Below, piece after piece: positions 18,372-26,725 of a stretch of 64,000 nucleotides of DNA. The notes beneath the pieces were generated by a model that was not told where the DNA came from, searched no databases, and saw only the letters and a list, made by a program, of their open reading frames with translations. The DNA comes from Stappia sp. TSB10P1A. Its GTDB lineage: Bacteria > Pseudomonadota > Alphaproteobacteria > Rhizobiales > Stappiaceae. Made by a program: the position numbers and the translations under genes. Position 1 is the stretch's first letter. Each line of letters opens with the position of its first letter. The stretch spans positions 62,001 to 126,000 of the forward strand of contig NZ_FYAU01000016.1 of NCBI RefSeq assembly GCF_900185725.1, in the 5' to 3' direction.

Positions 18372-18389
18372 GTATCACTTTTGTGACAA
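18372..18389 (-). promoter_or_regulatory. Candidate Pho box for pstS, overlapping the phoR 3' end
   Basis: On the minus strand TTGTCAC-AAAA-GTGATAC fits the 7-4-7 layout of PhoB sites. The first half matches CTGTCAC at 6 of 7 positions; the second is weaker (4 of 7). It overlaps the last codons and the stop of phoR. Confidence 0.55.
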
Positions 18390-19787
18390 TTCAAGACCTT
18401 GACTTAAAACGTCTTTTTTCTCGAAAACAGTCAAAGCGGCGTCTTTTGCGACAGGAAACCTAACGGTGAAGGTCGCGCCCTCGCCCGGGGTGCTGTCGAT
18501 CTCGAGCCGCGCCTTGTGCCGGGTCAGGATGTGCTTGACGATGGCAAGGCCGAGGCCCGTACCCCTGGTTTCCCGGCTACGCGACGCATCCACCCGATAG
18601 AAGCGCTCGGTCAGGCGCGGCAGGTGCTCCGCCGCGATGCCGGGACCGAAGTCGCGCACGCTGAGGACAAAGGTTCCAGGCCCGCGCGACGCCTCCCCGC
18701 CCGCCGGCGGGACCGGCACCAGGCGGATTTCCACCCGCTTGCCGCTGGCGCCATACTTGATGGCGTTCTCGACGAGATTCTCGATCACCTCGATCAGTTC
18801 GTCCCGATCCGCCCGGACCAGGCAAGGTGCCGGCGGCGTCTCGATGTCGAGACCGACGCCGGCCTCATCGGCAACAGGCTTCAAGGCGTCGCAGGCATGG
18901 CGCAACAGGGGAACGAGGTCGAGCACGGTCTCCGGCTGGAGGTGGGCCTTCAGTTCGATGCGCGACAGCGACAGGAGGTCGTCGATCAGCCGGCGCATGC
19001 GGTCGCCCTGCTGCAGCATGATGCCGAGGAACCGATCACGGGCGACCGGATCATCGCGCGCCGGGCCCTGCAGCGTCTCGACGAAGCCGGTAAGCGAGGC
19101 GAGCGGTGTGCGCAGCTCATGGCTGGCATTGGCGACGAAGTCGGCACGCATTCGCTCCAGCCGGCGTTGCTCGGTCAGGTCCTGCAAGGTGACGAGAACG
19201 AAGCGCCCGGCTCCACCGGCGGCGCCGGCACGCGGCGCCTCGCCGGGCGCCGCCGCCGGCTCGGCGATCGGCGTCACATAGGCCTCGAGCCAGCTTTCCG
19301 TCGGAACCCGCTCGCTCCACTCGATCCGCTGGGCCGGGCCGCCGGCCATGACCTTGTCGAGCGCTTCCAGCAGCACCGGCACGCGCAGGCGCAGCGACAG
19401 CGGATCGCCCGGCAGCGGGTCGCCGAAGCGCACCCTTGCAGCGCGGTTGACATAGCGGGTGATGCCGCGCCGGTCGACGATGAAGCACGGGTTCGGCAGC
19501 GCGTCGGCGAGCTGCTTCATGCCGGTCTCGGGCCAGGGGGTCAGCGCTCGGGCTTCCCTCCGGCGACGGGTGACGAGCAGGCGGCGGGTGGGGGGAATGA
19601 GGGCCGCAAGGAGAACCGGAATCGCCCCGGCGGCGACCATCAGCGCCGGCACCCCGGCCACGAGGACGGCGAGCAGCGCCACCGCGACGACGGCGAACAA
19701 CACCCAGCGCTGCTCGGCGACGCGCTCGCGAAGCCGGCTGCGCAGGCCCGGACGCGCCGCAGGGCGCTCTGTGGTGTCGTCGCTCAT
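18375..19787 (-). CDS. phoR: Phosphate regulon sensor histidine kinase PhoR
   Basis: A 470-residue membrane kinase that phosphorylates PhoB. A hydrophobic hairpin (about residues 27-62) anchors it. A PAS domain (about 90-190, starting PNPCFIVDRRGITRYVNRAA) is followed by the phosphoacceptor histidine in FVANASHELRTPLASL (about residue 224) and the ATPase domain with N-box NLVENAIKYG, DFGPGI and GTGLGLAI. The start MSDDTT is preferred to a 60-residue longer frame that runs through repetitive sequence. No large periplasmic sensor domain is present, as is normal for PhoR. Confidence 0.93.
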   Translation of the reverse strand: MSDDTTERPAARPGLRSRLRERVAEQRWVLFAVVAVALLAVLVAGVPALMVAAGAIPVLLAALIPPTRRLLVTRRRREARALTPWPETGMKQLADALPNPCFIVDRRGITRYVNRAARVRFGDPLPGDPLSLRLRVPVLLEALDKVMAGGPAQRIEWSERVPTESWLEAYVTPIAEPAAAPGEAPRAGAAGGAGRFVLVTLQDLTEQRRLERMRADFVANASHELRTPLASLTGFVETLQGPARDDPVARDRFLGIMLQQGDRMRRLIDDLLSLSRIELKAHLQPETVLDLVPLLRHACDALKPVADEAGVGLDIETPPAPCLVRADRDELIEVIENLVENAIKYGASGKRVEIRLVPVPPAGGEASRGPGTFVLSVRDFGPGIAAEHLPRLTERFYRVDASRSRETRGTGLGLAIVKHILTRHKARLEIDSTPGEGATFTVRFPVAKDAALTVFEKKDVLSQGLELSQK

Positions 19788-19925
19788 TCCTGTCGCCGTC
19801 GATCCTGTCGGGTTTCCCAACGGCCTGTCCGTCCGCGGGGCGGCGCGGCAGACGCGGAGCGGAAAGGCCGGGAAAGCGGGAGGACTTCCATAGCATGGCC
19901 CATATGACAGGCCCAAGACGGAAAC

Positions 19926-19956
19926 CGAAGCCAGAAATCGAAGCCAGAAATCGAAG
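19926..19956. repeat. Short tandem repeat, 13-bp unit CGAAGCCAGAAAT, about 2.4 copies
   Basis: Perfect tandem copies in the 279-base gap between the divergent phoR and TPR genes. Nothing suggests a function. Confidence 0.7.
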
Positions 19957-20066
19957 ACGGGAAACAATCGCAGCCGGCCGCTTCACGGACACCGGCAGGA
20001 ATGCTATCTGCCTGGATGCAGGCAGACGCGCCGACGGATGGCGCGATGCGCGAGGGAGGCTTTGCC

Positions 20067-20681
20067 ATGACCCCGGCTCAGGCGGCTGAACGGCTGCCCC
20101 AGGCACTGGCGATGCAGGACTGGGAGACGGCCCGCAAGGCGCTCAAGCGCCTGGTGCGGGCGGATCCGGGCAATGCCTCGCTGCATTACAACCTGGGCCT
20201 CGTCCTGCGCCGGCTCGGCGATCCGGATGCCGCCGACGATGCCTTCGGCGCGGCGCTGAAGCTCTCTCCCGGCCATCTCAACGCCCTGTTCGAGCGAGCG
20301 GCGGCGGCGATGGATGCCGGCCGCCGGGAGGCGGCGGAGGCCGGCTTTTCCGCCTATCTGGAGAAGGCGCCGGACGATGCCGACGGCTGGCTGAACCTTG
20401 CCCGGCTGCGCCTGCGCCGCGACGCGGCCGGCGAGGCGGAAGCGGCCTTCGCCAAGGTCCTTGCCCTGCGCCCCGGCGACCGCGACGCGGAGATCGGCCT
20501 GGCGGAGGCGGGACTGCGCCAGGGACGGGCGGAGGCTGCGGCGAAACTCAGAACCCTCTTCGCCGAACTGCCGGCCGAGCGACCGCGCCTGCTCAAGGCG
20601 ATGAGCCAGGGACCACGCGGCAAAATTCCGCTGTCGGGCCTTGCCCTGACGGGGAGGGCGCGCGACGTGGGAGCCGGCTGA
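20067..20681 (+). CDS. Tetratricopeptide repeat protein
   Basis: A 204-residue helical-repeat protein with about four TPR units. The clearest runs are from about residue 36 (ADPGNASLHYNLGLVLRRLG), 70 (LSPGHLNALFERAAAAMDAG) and 104 (KAPDDADGWLNLARLRLRRD). There is no signal peptide, so it is probably cytosolic and binds partner proteins. The start MTPAQA has GAGGGAGG 8 bases upstream; the longer frame is rejected. It is divergent from phoR. Confidence 0.8.
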   Translation: MTPAQAAERLPQALAMQDWETARKALKRLVRADPGNASLHYNLGLVLRRLGDPDAADDAFGAALKLSPGHLNALFERAAAAMDAGRREAAEAGFSAYLEKAPDDADGWLNLARLRLRRDAAGEAEAAFAKVLALRPGDRDAEIGLAEAGLRQGRAEAAAKLRTLFAELPAERPRLLKAMSQGPRGKIPLSGLALTGRARDVGAG

Positions 20682-20686
20682 GCCCC

Positions 20687-21397
20687 TCACCTGTCGCGCG
20701 GGGCGCGGAAACTCTTGCGATAGAGACCCGGATCATCCTGAAGCCCGTCCTGCACCTGCATGTGCCGGTCAAGCTCGCTCCGGTCCATGGCGCGGATGTC
20801 GAGGTCCAGCGCCTCCCGGCGGATCGGGAAGGCCTGGGCCACCGGCGTGCCGGCAGGCAGGCATCCGGAAAAGCCGGTATCGCGCCAGATCGCCGGGAAA
20901 TGCACGAAGCCGTCCCGGTAGCGGTCGCAGTCGACAAGACCGGCAAGAGTGCGGAAAGGCAGGTCCTCGCGGTTGAGCGGATGGGTGAAGAGCAGGGAGA
21001 CGCCCTCGGGCGCTTCGACCGTCCAGAAATTCGTGAACTTCACCACGAATTGCCCGTCCGGCAGACCGAAGGGCACGCCCGTGGCCTGTTCCGGCACATG
21101 CAGGCCGATGGGCGAGCGGGTCTGGCGCGCCCCTTCCGCGACGGGGGGCGACCAGTCCCATGAGATCTCGCCGTCAGCGACGTGGAGATCGGCGGCCAGG
21201 CGGAACATCACCCCCAGCGCCAGCGCATCGATCAGCGGCGGACAGTGCTTGAGGGTGCGGACCTGCGCCCCGCCGAGAAACTCGCTCGCGACCACGGACG
21301 GCACCGCCTTCAGCCAGTCGGGAAAGCCGGCGCGCGCCGGCACCGGCTCCGGCACATGGCCGACCAGTTCCGGCAGACAGCGGAACGAGAGCCTCAT
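20687..21397 (-). CDS. Conserved hypothetical protein of unknown function
   Basis: A 236-residue soluble protein that I cannot assign. It has a DWLKAVP segment near residue 27, LKHCPPLIDALALGVMFRL (about 49-67), a tryptophan-rich ISWDWSPP and a strand-rich middle (FVVKFTNFWTVEAPEG). The CPP-x-IDA-x(3)-G pattern resembles uncharacterised proteins I associate with phages and alphaproteobacteria, but this is an impression. Its ATG overlaps the stop of the SRPBCC gene by 4 bases, so the pair is coupled. Confidence 0.6.
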   Translation of the reverse strand: MRLSFRCLPELVGHVPEPVPARAGFPDWLKAVPSVVASEFLGGAQVRTLKHCPPLIDALALGVMFRLAADLHVADGEISWDWSPPVAEGARQTRSPIGLHVPEQATGVPFGLPDGQFVVKFTNFWTVEAPEGVSLLFTHPLNREDLPFRTLAGLVDCDRYRDGFVHFPAIWRDTGFSGCLPAGTPVAQAFPIRREALDLDIRAMDRSELDRHMQVQDGLQDDPGLYRKSFRAPRDR

Positions 21398-21879
21398 CGC
21401 CGCGCCGGACGGTTTCGGGCGGCGGCCTCCAGCGCGTCGAGACAGGCGGGCCAGCCTTCGGGTGACGCCATCGCCTCGCGATAGGCGATGCCGGCCTCGC
21501 CATGGCGCAGGAAGTCGCCATGGGTCAGTTCGATGCGGGTGCCCTCGGCCGCCTGGCGAAACTCGATCATCACGCGGCTGGCAGCGGCGGGATCCGCCAC
21601 CGGCTCGCCGTCCGGCGAAATCTGCCAGGCGAGACGCAGATAGAGCGGCGGCTCGATCGACAGGACCGTGCCCCAGACCCGGCGCGGACCGCCGGGCGTC
21701 TGCTCGGTGCAGGCACCGCCCGCCATCGGCTCGATCGAAAGGTCGGCCGCCGGATCGCGGGAAAATGTGCGCTGCCAGGGCCACCACTCGCCGATGCGGT
21801 CGACAAGCAGATCGAAGGCCGCCTCGCGTGCCAGCGGCAGCGTGCGAACGAAGACGATGGAACCGTCCGTTTCGGACAT
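21394..21879 (-). CDS. SRPBCC (AHSA1/START-like) domain protein
   Basis: A 161-residue single-domain protein of the START/Bet v1-like fold, seen from its beta-strand pattern: IVFVRTLPLAREAAFDLLVD, then EWWPW, GGACTEQTPGGPRRVWGTVLS, LRLAWQISPDG, SRVMIEFRQA and GTRIELTHGDF. Such proteins hold hydrophobic ligands or act as co-chaperones; no ligand can be named. It lies 63 bases after the polyamine-type permease gene and is followed by the coupled hypothetical gene. Confidence 0.75.
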   Translation of the reverse strand: MSETDGSIVFVRTLPLAREAAFDLLVDRIGEWWPWQRTFSRDPAADLSIEPMAGGACTEQTPGGPRRVWGTVLSIEPPLYLRLAWQISPDGEPVADPAAASRVMIEFRQAAEGTRIELTHGDFLRHGEAGIAYREAMASPEGWPACLDALEAAARNRPARR

Positions 21880-21942
21880 GTCAGCTCCCGAATCAGTCGC
21901 CGGAACGAAGACCCTGAAGGTCGCAGCCGACCGGCCGGGCCG

Positions 21943-22788
21943 TCAACCGTTGCCGCCGCGACGCCTCGCCAGAACCCAGATGGTGGCCGATACGACGGTG
22001 ATGACGACGAAGATCACGCCGATGACGTTGATCATCGGCGACAGGCCGAAGCGCATGCGCGCGCCGATCTCGGTGACGAGCGTCCAACTGGAACCGATCG
22101 CGAAGAAGGTGGTGTTGTAGTTCTCGATCGACTGCAGGAAGGAGATCAGCGCCGCCGTCAGCATCGTCGGCATGAGGAACGGCAGCGTGATGCGGCGGAA
22201 GACGAAGACCGAGGAGGCGCCGAGGTCGAGCGCCGCTTCCTCCAGCGCGCGGTCCTGCCGCTGCAGGCGCGCCATGAACATCAGCATGCAATAGGAGGCG
22301 ATGAAGGCGGCCTGCGCGATGGCCGCAGTGAACAGCCCCGCCTCCATGCCGAAAGCATCGCGCCAGAAGATCATGGTGGTGGCGCCAAGCACGATGCCGG
22401 GGGTGAGGATCGGCGAGACCAGCACCGTGTAGAGCAGGGTCGAGGCCCGCGACTGCAGCCGCGTCAGGATCAGCGCGCCGGCAAGGCCGAGCGGAATCGA
22501 GATGACGATGACGCCGCCGGCGATCGCCAGCGAGTGCAGCAGTCCTTGCACGAACCGGGCGTCACGCGGCAGCGCCTGAAACCACTTCAGCGTGAAGCCC
22601 TGCCAGTCGGTGACGGAGGGGGTCGGGTTGGCGTTGAACGCGGCCGCGACCATGAACATCAGCGGCAGGAACATATAGGCGAAGAACAGCAGCAGGTAGC
22701 CGGAGAGCACCGCGTCGGACCAGTCCCGGATCCGGCGCCGGCGCGGGGCGGCACCCGCTGCGATCTGCTCTGCGGTGATGACCGTCAT
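21943..22788 (-). CDS. ABC transporter permease, spermidine/putrescine type (PotC-like)
   Basis: A 281-residue inner-membrane permease with about six transmembrane helices. The coupling loop is LEEAALDLGASSVFVFRRITLP in its usual position. It is the second permease of a four-gene importer (PotD-PotA-PotB-PotC order). Its ATG overlaps the preceding permease stop by 4 bases. Polyamine import is the family average; other substrates are possible. Confidence 0.88.
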   Translation of the reverse strand: MTVITAEQIAAGAAPRRRRIRDWSDAVLSGYLLLFFAYMFLPLMFMVAAAFNANPTPSVTDWQGFTLKWFQALPRDARFVQGLLHSLAIAGGVIVISIPLGLAGALILTRLQSRASTLLYTVLVSPILTPGIVLGATTMIFWRDAFGMEAGLFTAAIAQAAFIASYCMLMFMARLQRQDRALEEAALDLGASSVFVFRRITLPFLMPTMLTAALISFLQSIENYNTTFFAIGSSWTLVTEIGARMRFGLSPMINVIGVIFVVITVVSATIWVLARRRGGNG

Positions 22789-24080
22789 TTCGCGATATCC
22801 CTGATGCCGACGCGGAAGACGGCCATGTTGACGAGGATGAAGGCGATACAGGCGACGAGCAGGGCCAGCGAATAGGCCGCACCCTCGTTCCACGAGCCCG
22901 CCTCGAAGAAGCGGCGGTAGATCACCTGCGCGAACCAGTCCGGATGCAGGCCGCGACCGACGATCTCCGGCACGGCGATCGATCCGGCGGACAGCATGAA
23001 GGTCATGATCGCGCCGACGGCGATGCCGGGCTTGGCATGGGGCAGCACCACGCGCCAGTGGATGCGCCAGGTGGAACTGCCAAGATCCCGCGCCGCCTCG
23101 ATCTGGTTCTTGTCCAGCGTTTCGATGGTGTTGTAGATCGGGAACACCATGAAGAGCACATAGGCATAGACCATCACGGTGAAGACGGCGCCGTTGGAGG
23201 CGACGAAGCGGATGCCCTCTCCCGCCTGCATGTCGATCAGGCCGAGGGCATCGAGAACGCCGTTGAGGATGCCCTGCTTCTCCAGGATCATCACCCAGGA
23301 GAAGATCCGCAGCAGTTCGTTGATCGCGTAAGGAATGATGAGGCCGAGCATCATCAGCGCCACCTTGTTGGCGCTTTTCGCCGTCGCGGCCGCATAGGCG
23401 ACCGGATAGCACACGACGAAGGAGAGCAGCGTCACGCAGAGCGCGTAAAAGATCGTCGAGAGAAAGATGCGAAAGTGCAGCTCGCTCATATTGGTGAAGT
23501 TCTTGGCCGAATAGCTCTCGCTGATGCCAGCCGTCTTGGTCGTCTCGGCCTCGATCGCCTCCAGTTCGGCAATGCGCCCCTGCAGGCCGGCCTTCTCCTC
23601 CTCCAGCGCGACAATGCGGCCCTCGACCTCCTCAAGCGGCAGCGCAGCCTGTTGCGGCGGCGCGAAGGGGCTCGGGGCGACGCCTGGTGACGGCGCCGCG
23701 GGCGAGGGTAGCGAGGGAGACGGCGTCAGCGAGGGTGAGGGCGTCAGAGAGGGAGACGGGGTCAGGGATGGCGAGGGAACCAGCGACGGCGATGGCAGAC
23801 CGCCTGCCGGAGCTCCGCCCGCCGCCTGTCCAGCCTCTTGTCCAGCCTGAAGCTGGGCCCGCAGATCGCGCAGATCCGTGTCGATGTCGAAGACGCGGGT
23901 ATAGGCACGGTCGATCTCCAGCGACAGGGTCGCCGCATCGCCCGACCGGTCGACATAGGTGAAGGCGCGCTCGATCATGCGCGCCTGCGGCAGCACGATC
24001 AGCAGGGCGATCCAAACGGCGGTGAGCGCCAGGAAGATCCCGGTCAGGCCTTTGCCATAGCTCTTGACCAGACTATTCAC
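22785..24080 (-). CDS. ABC transporter permease, spermidine/putrescine type (PotB-like) with repeat and coiled-coil insertion
   Basis: A 431-residue permease, about 130-150 residues longer than usual. After the first transmembrane helix (about 11-31) there is a periplasmic insertion with a glutamine-rich helix, about five hexapeptides of the form PSPSLT (about 114-150) and a charged coiled coil (LEEVEGRIVALEEEKAGLQG, about 175-200). The normal permease core follows, with the coupling loop EAARDLGSSTWRIHWRVVLP. It starts at a GTG, with 8 bases of overlap with the ATPase gene. The repeat codons vary, so this is not fresh slippage. Confidence 0.87.
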   Translation of the reverse strand: MNSLVKSYGKGLTGIFLALTAVWIALLIVLPQARMIERAFTYVDRSGDAATLSLEIDRAYTRVFDIDTDLRDLRAQLQAGQEAGQAAGGAPAGGLPSPSLVPSPSLTPSPSLTPSPSLTPSPSLPSPAAPSPGVAPSPFAPPQQAALPLEEVEGRIVALEEEKAGLQGRIAELEAIEAETTKTAGISESYSAKNFTNMSELHFRIFLSTIFYALCVTLLSFVVCYPVAYAAATAKSANKVALMMLGLIIPYAINELLRIFSWVMILEKQGILNGVLDALGLIDMQAGEGIRFVASNGAVFTVMVYAYVLFMVFPIYNTIETLDKNQIEAARDLGSSTWRIHWRVVLPHAKPGIAVGAIMTFMLSAGSIAVPEIVGRGLHPDWFAQVIYRRFFEAGSWNEGAAYSLALLVACIAFILVNMAVFRVGIRDIAK

Positions 24081-25170
24081 GGGCGAGATCCCCCACCGGC
24101 ATGACGATCGCGTCCGAGGGCCGGAAGGCAAGATCCGTCTCGCCGGATGCCAGCGAAGAGGCCGTGTCGCCCGAATTCGGCAGATGCACCGTCACCGGCG
24201 CGTCGCCGGCACGGCAATGCAGGTTGACGAAAGGCCCTTCCAGATCGCGGCGCTCGATGGTGGCGCGCAGTCGGTTGCGCGGCGCATCGTCGGTCCCGGT
24301 ACCGCCAAGGCCCACCCGCTCGGGGCGCACGAAGATCATGACCTCGTCGCCGACACCGGCGCGCCCGCGCAGACGCGCCAGCATCTCGCCCTGCGGCGTG
24401 TCGACCCGGGCAATCTCGCCGTCGAGCCCGGAAAGCTTGCCACGGAAGACGTTCTGTTCCCCGACGAAGCTGGCGACGAAGGGCGTTCCCGGCTGATTGT
24501 AGATCTCGTCTGAGGAGGCGACCTGCTCGACCACGCCGCGGTTCATCACCGCCACCCGGTCGGACATGGTGAGCGCCTCGCCCTGGTCATGGGTGATGTA
24601 GATGAAGGTGACGCCGGTCTTGCGCTGCAGGTCCTTGAGCTCGCTGCGCATGTGCTGGCGCAGCTTGAGATCGAGAGCGGACAGCGGTTCGTCGAGCAGC
24701 AGCACCGCCGGCTCGACCGCCAGCGCACGGGCAATCGCGACGCGCTGGCGCTGGCCGCCGGACAGCTCCGTCGGCTTCTTCTCGCCCTGGCCGGTGAGCG
24801 CGACCATGGCCAGCAATTCCTCGGCCCGCTGGCGACGGACCTTCTTCGGCACGCCTCGCGCCTCCAGGCCGAAGGCGACGTTCTCCCACACGCTCATAAG
24901 GGGGAAGAGCGCAAGGTTCTGGAAGATCAGCGCGGTCGGCCGGGCGTTGGGGCGGATGCCGGCCATGCTCGTCCCGCCGATGCGCACGTCGCCGGCCGAA
25001 GGGTCGAGAAAGCCGGAGATCATCCGCAGGATCGTGGTCTTGCCGCAACCCGAGGGGCCGAGAATGGAGAAGAACTCCCCGGCATTGATCGTCAGGTCGG
25101 TCGGCTGAACGGCGGTAAAATCGCCGAAGCGCATCGATACCCCGTCAAGGACGACGTCTTGTCCGTGCAT
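24073..25170 (-). CDS. ABC transporter ATP-binding protein, spermidine/putrescine type (PotA-like)
   Basis: A 365-residue ATPase with Walker A GPSGCGKTT (about residue 40), signature LSGGQRQR, Walker B LLLDEPLSALD and switch histidine in YITHDQ. A C-terminal TOBE-type domain (about 260-360) contains FVRPERVGL. GAGGGGCAA directly precedes the chosen ATG, so the 63-residue longer frame is rejected. It drives the adjacent PotB/PotC-like permeases. Confidence 0.93.
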   Translation of the reverse strand: MHGQDVVLDGVSMRFGDFTAVQPTDLTINAGEFFSILGPSGCGKTTILRMISGFLDPSAGDVRIGGTSMAGIRPNARPTALIFQNLALFPLMSVWENVAFGLEARGVPKKVRRQRAEELLAMVALTGQGEKKPTELSGGQRQRVAIARALAVEPAVLLLDEPLSALDLKLRQHMRSELKDLQRKTGVTFIYITHDQGEALTMSDRVAVMNRGVVEQVASSDEIYNQPGTPFVASFVGEQNVFRGKLSGLDGEIARVDTPQGEMLARLRGRAGVGDEVMIFVRPERVGLGGTGTDDAPRNRLRATIERRDLEGPFVNLHCRAGDAPVTVHLPNSGDTASSLASGETDLAFRPSDAIVMPVGDLARE

Positions 25171-25261
25171 TTGCCCCTCATCTGGCACGCGATCCGGCAG
25201 CGTTCGGCCGGAAAGAAAAGCGGATCGCGGCACGCGCCGCGATCCGCCGGGTCCAAACGCC

Positions 25262-26380
25262 TCAGGCGTTGGTGATCTTGTCCACATACTCCTCACGCAG
25301 CGTGGCGAACCACGGCGTGTCGGCCTGCCACCACCACAGGTTGGCCAGGTTCTCGGCATTGTAGACGTCGGCGAACTGGGCCTTGTAGTTGTCGCCCGCG
25401 TAGTCGGCAGCGCCGGTCACGGCAGAGTTGTAGCCGGTGTTGCCTGCCAGAAGGCCGGCCATCTCCGGGTCCAGCATGGCGTTGAGGAAGGCGTAGGCCT
25501 GCTCCAGGTTCTCGGAGCCCGACGGAATGCCCATGGAGTCCATCCAGGTGATGCCGCCTTCCTTCGGCATGCGGTACTTCCACTTGGCGTCTTCCCGGTT
25601 CAGCAGGAGACCGGTGGTGTCCCAGGTCTGGCCGATGGTGGCGCCGGCCTGCTTGAAGGCGTTCGTCGCCTCGGTGGCATTGTTCCAGAACGCGGCGATG
25701 TTGGCCTTGCGCTCGATGATGAACTTGGCGCAGGCATCCCACACGCGGCGGGCCTCATCCTCGGTCTTGTAGACGTCGAGCATGCGGTCGGACTTCACCT
25801 CGCCGATCGCGTCGAGATAGAGGCCGACACCCATGATCACCGACTTCTGGCGGAAGGCGGCCTTGCCGGCGGCTTCCGGCGACCACATGGTGCCGTAGGA
25901 CACGTCGTCGGCATTGAACTGGGTGCTGTCGAGGGTGATCGCCTCGGTGCCCCAGTTGAACGGCAGCAGCATGCGCTTGCCGCGATAGGTGCCGCCGAGC
26001 TGGACGCTGTCACGCAGCATGGACGGGATCAGCTTGTCGAGCTCGAGCTTGCTCTCGTCGAGCGGCTGCAGCAGGCCGTCCGGATAGTAGTTGTTGCCGT
26101 TGGTGATCGACGGGAAGATGACGTCGAAGCCCTTGCCGCCGGCGGCGCGCAGCTTCTGCTCCGCCTCGTCGTTGGAGCCATAGGTCGACAGGTTCACCTT
26201 GATGCCGGTGTCGCCCTGGAACTTGTCGATCATGTTCTGCTGGATGTAGTCGCCCCAGGCGAAGACGTTCACCTGGCCGGACGAGGCCAGCGCGTCGCCG
26301 GCCTTGAGGATGGCCGGGGCGGCAAGCAGGGTCGATGCGGCTGCGGAGCCCTTGAGCACCGAACGGCGGGAAATGGACAT
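25262..26380 (-). CDS. Periplasmic polyamine-type substrate-binding protein (PotD/PotF-like)
   Basis: A 372-residue binding protein with a twin-arginine signal (SRRSVLKG followed by an alanine-rich stretch to about residue 32), which is uncommon for PotD and implies export in a folded state. The mature part begins VNVFAWGDYIQQNMIDKFQ, typical of spermidine/putrescine-binding proteins (SBP_bac_8 type). GFDVIFPSITNGN lies near the ligand cleft. It heads the operon; 91 bases separate it from the ATPase gene. Confidence 0.9.
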   Translation of the reverse strand: MSISRRSVLKGSAAASTLLAAPAILKAGDALASSGQVNVFAWGDYIQQNMIDKFQGDTGIKVNLSTYGSNDEAEQKLRAAGGKGFDVIFPSITNGNNYYPDGLLQPLDESKLELDKLIPSMLRDSVQLGGTYRGKRMLLPFNWGTEAITLDSTQFNADDVSYGTMWSPEAAGKAAFRQKSVIMGVGLYLDAIGEVKSDRMLDVYKTEDEARRVWDACAKFIIERKANIAAFWNNATEATNAFKQAGATIGQTWDTTGLLLNREDAKWKYRMPKEGGITWMDSMGIPSGSENLEQAYAFLNAMLDPEMAGLLAGNTGYNSAVTGAADYAGDNYKAQFADVYNAENLANLWWWQADTPWFATLREEYVDKITNA

Positions 26381-26725
26381 GTCGGACCTCTCCGTTACAT
26401 TGGTCTTGCGAGCGGCGACGGATCGGCGGGTCTCCTCCCCGCATCGCTCGCTCGGCCATAGGTCAGTTTGACAACGTTAGTATGACACGGAAGGGTACGG
26501 CATCCGCCGGCTGGCCGGCGCGACAGGACCGGAACGGCCTCCCCTCGCGGCAATCTCCAGCAAGAGCGTCCCTCGCATGTAAGGCAGACGTTATTGGTGC
26601 GGATATGATCTTTCAACCGAAAGATTAGCCGGCTGTGGAGCAATGGCGAAGCAGCGGCCCACTTGCGGCTTGCCGGCCTTTTCGTATAGGCAAATCCGAA
26701 AGTCAGAAGCGGAGCCTGAAAAGCG
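26381..26725. other. Divergent region between the polyamine importer and an MBL hydrolase
   Basis: 345 bases with no gene. It contains an inverted repeat (listed separately) about 100 bases before the hydrolase gene. On the minus strand TTGTCA at about 26475 could be a -35 for the importer, but no good -10 follows. Confidence 0.5.
26608..26625. repeat. Inverted repeat ATCTTTC-AACC-GAAAGAT, possible operator
   Basis: Perfect 7-base arms around AACC in the divergent region. It could be an operator for either neighbour; no regulator is encoded nearby. Confidence 0.35.

Noticed and set aside
19904-19910. CTGTCAT half-site upstream of phoR as a second Pho box
   Set aside because: Only one half matches; the adjacent 7-mer does not, so it is not reported as a site.
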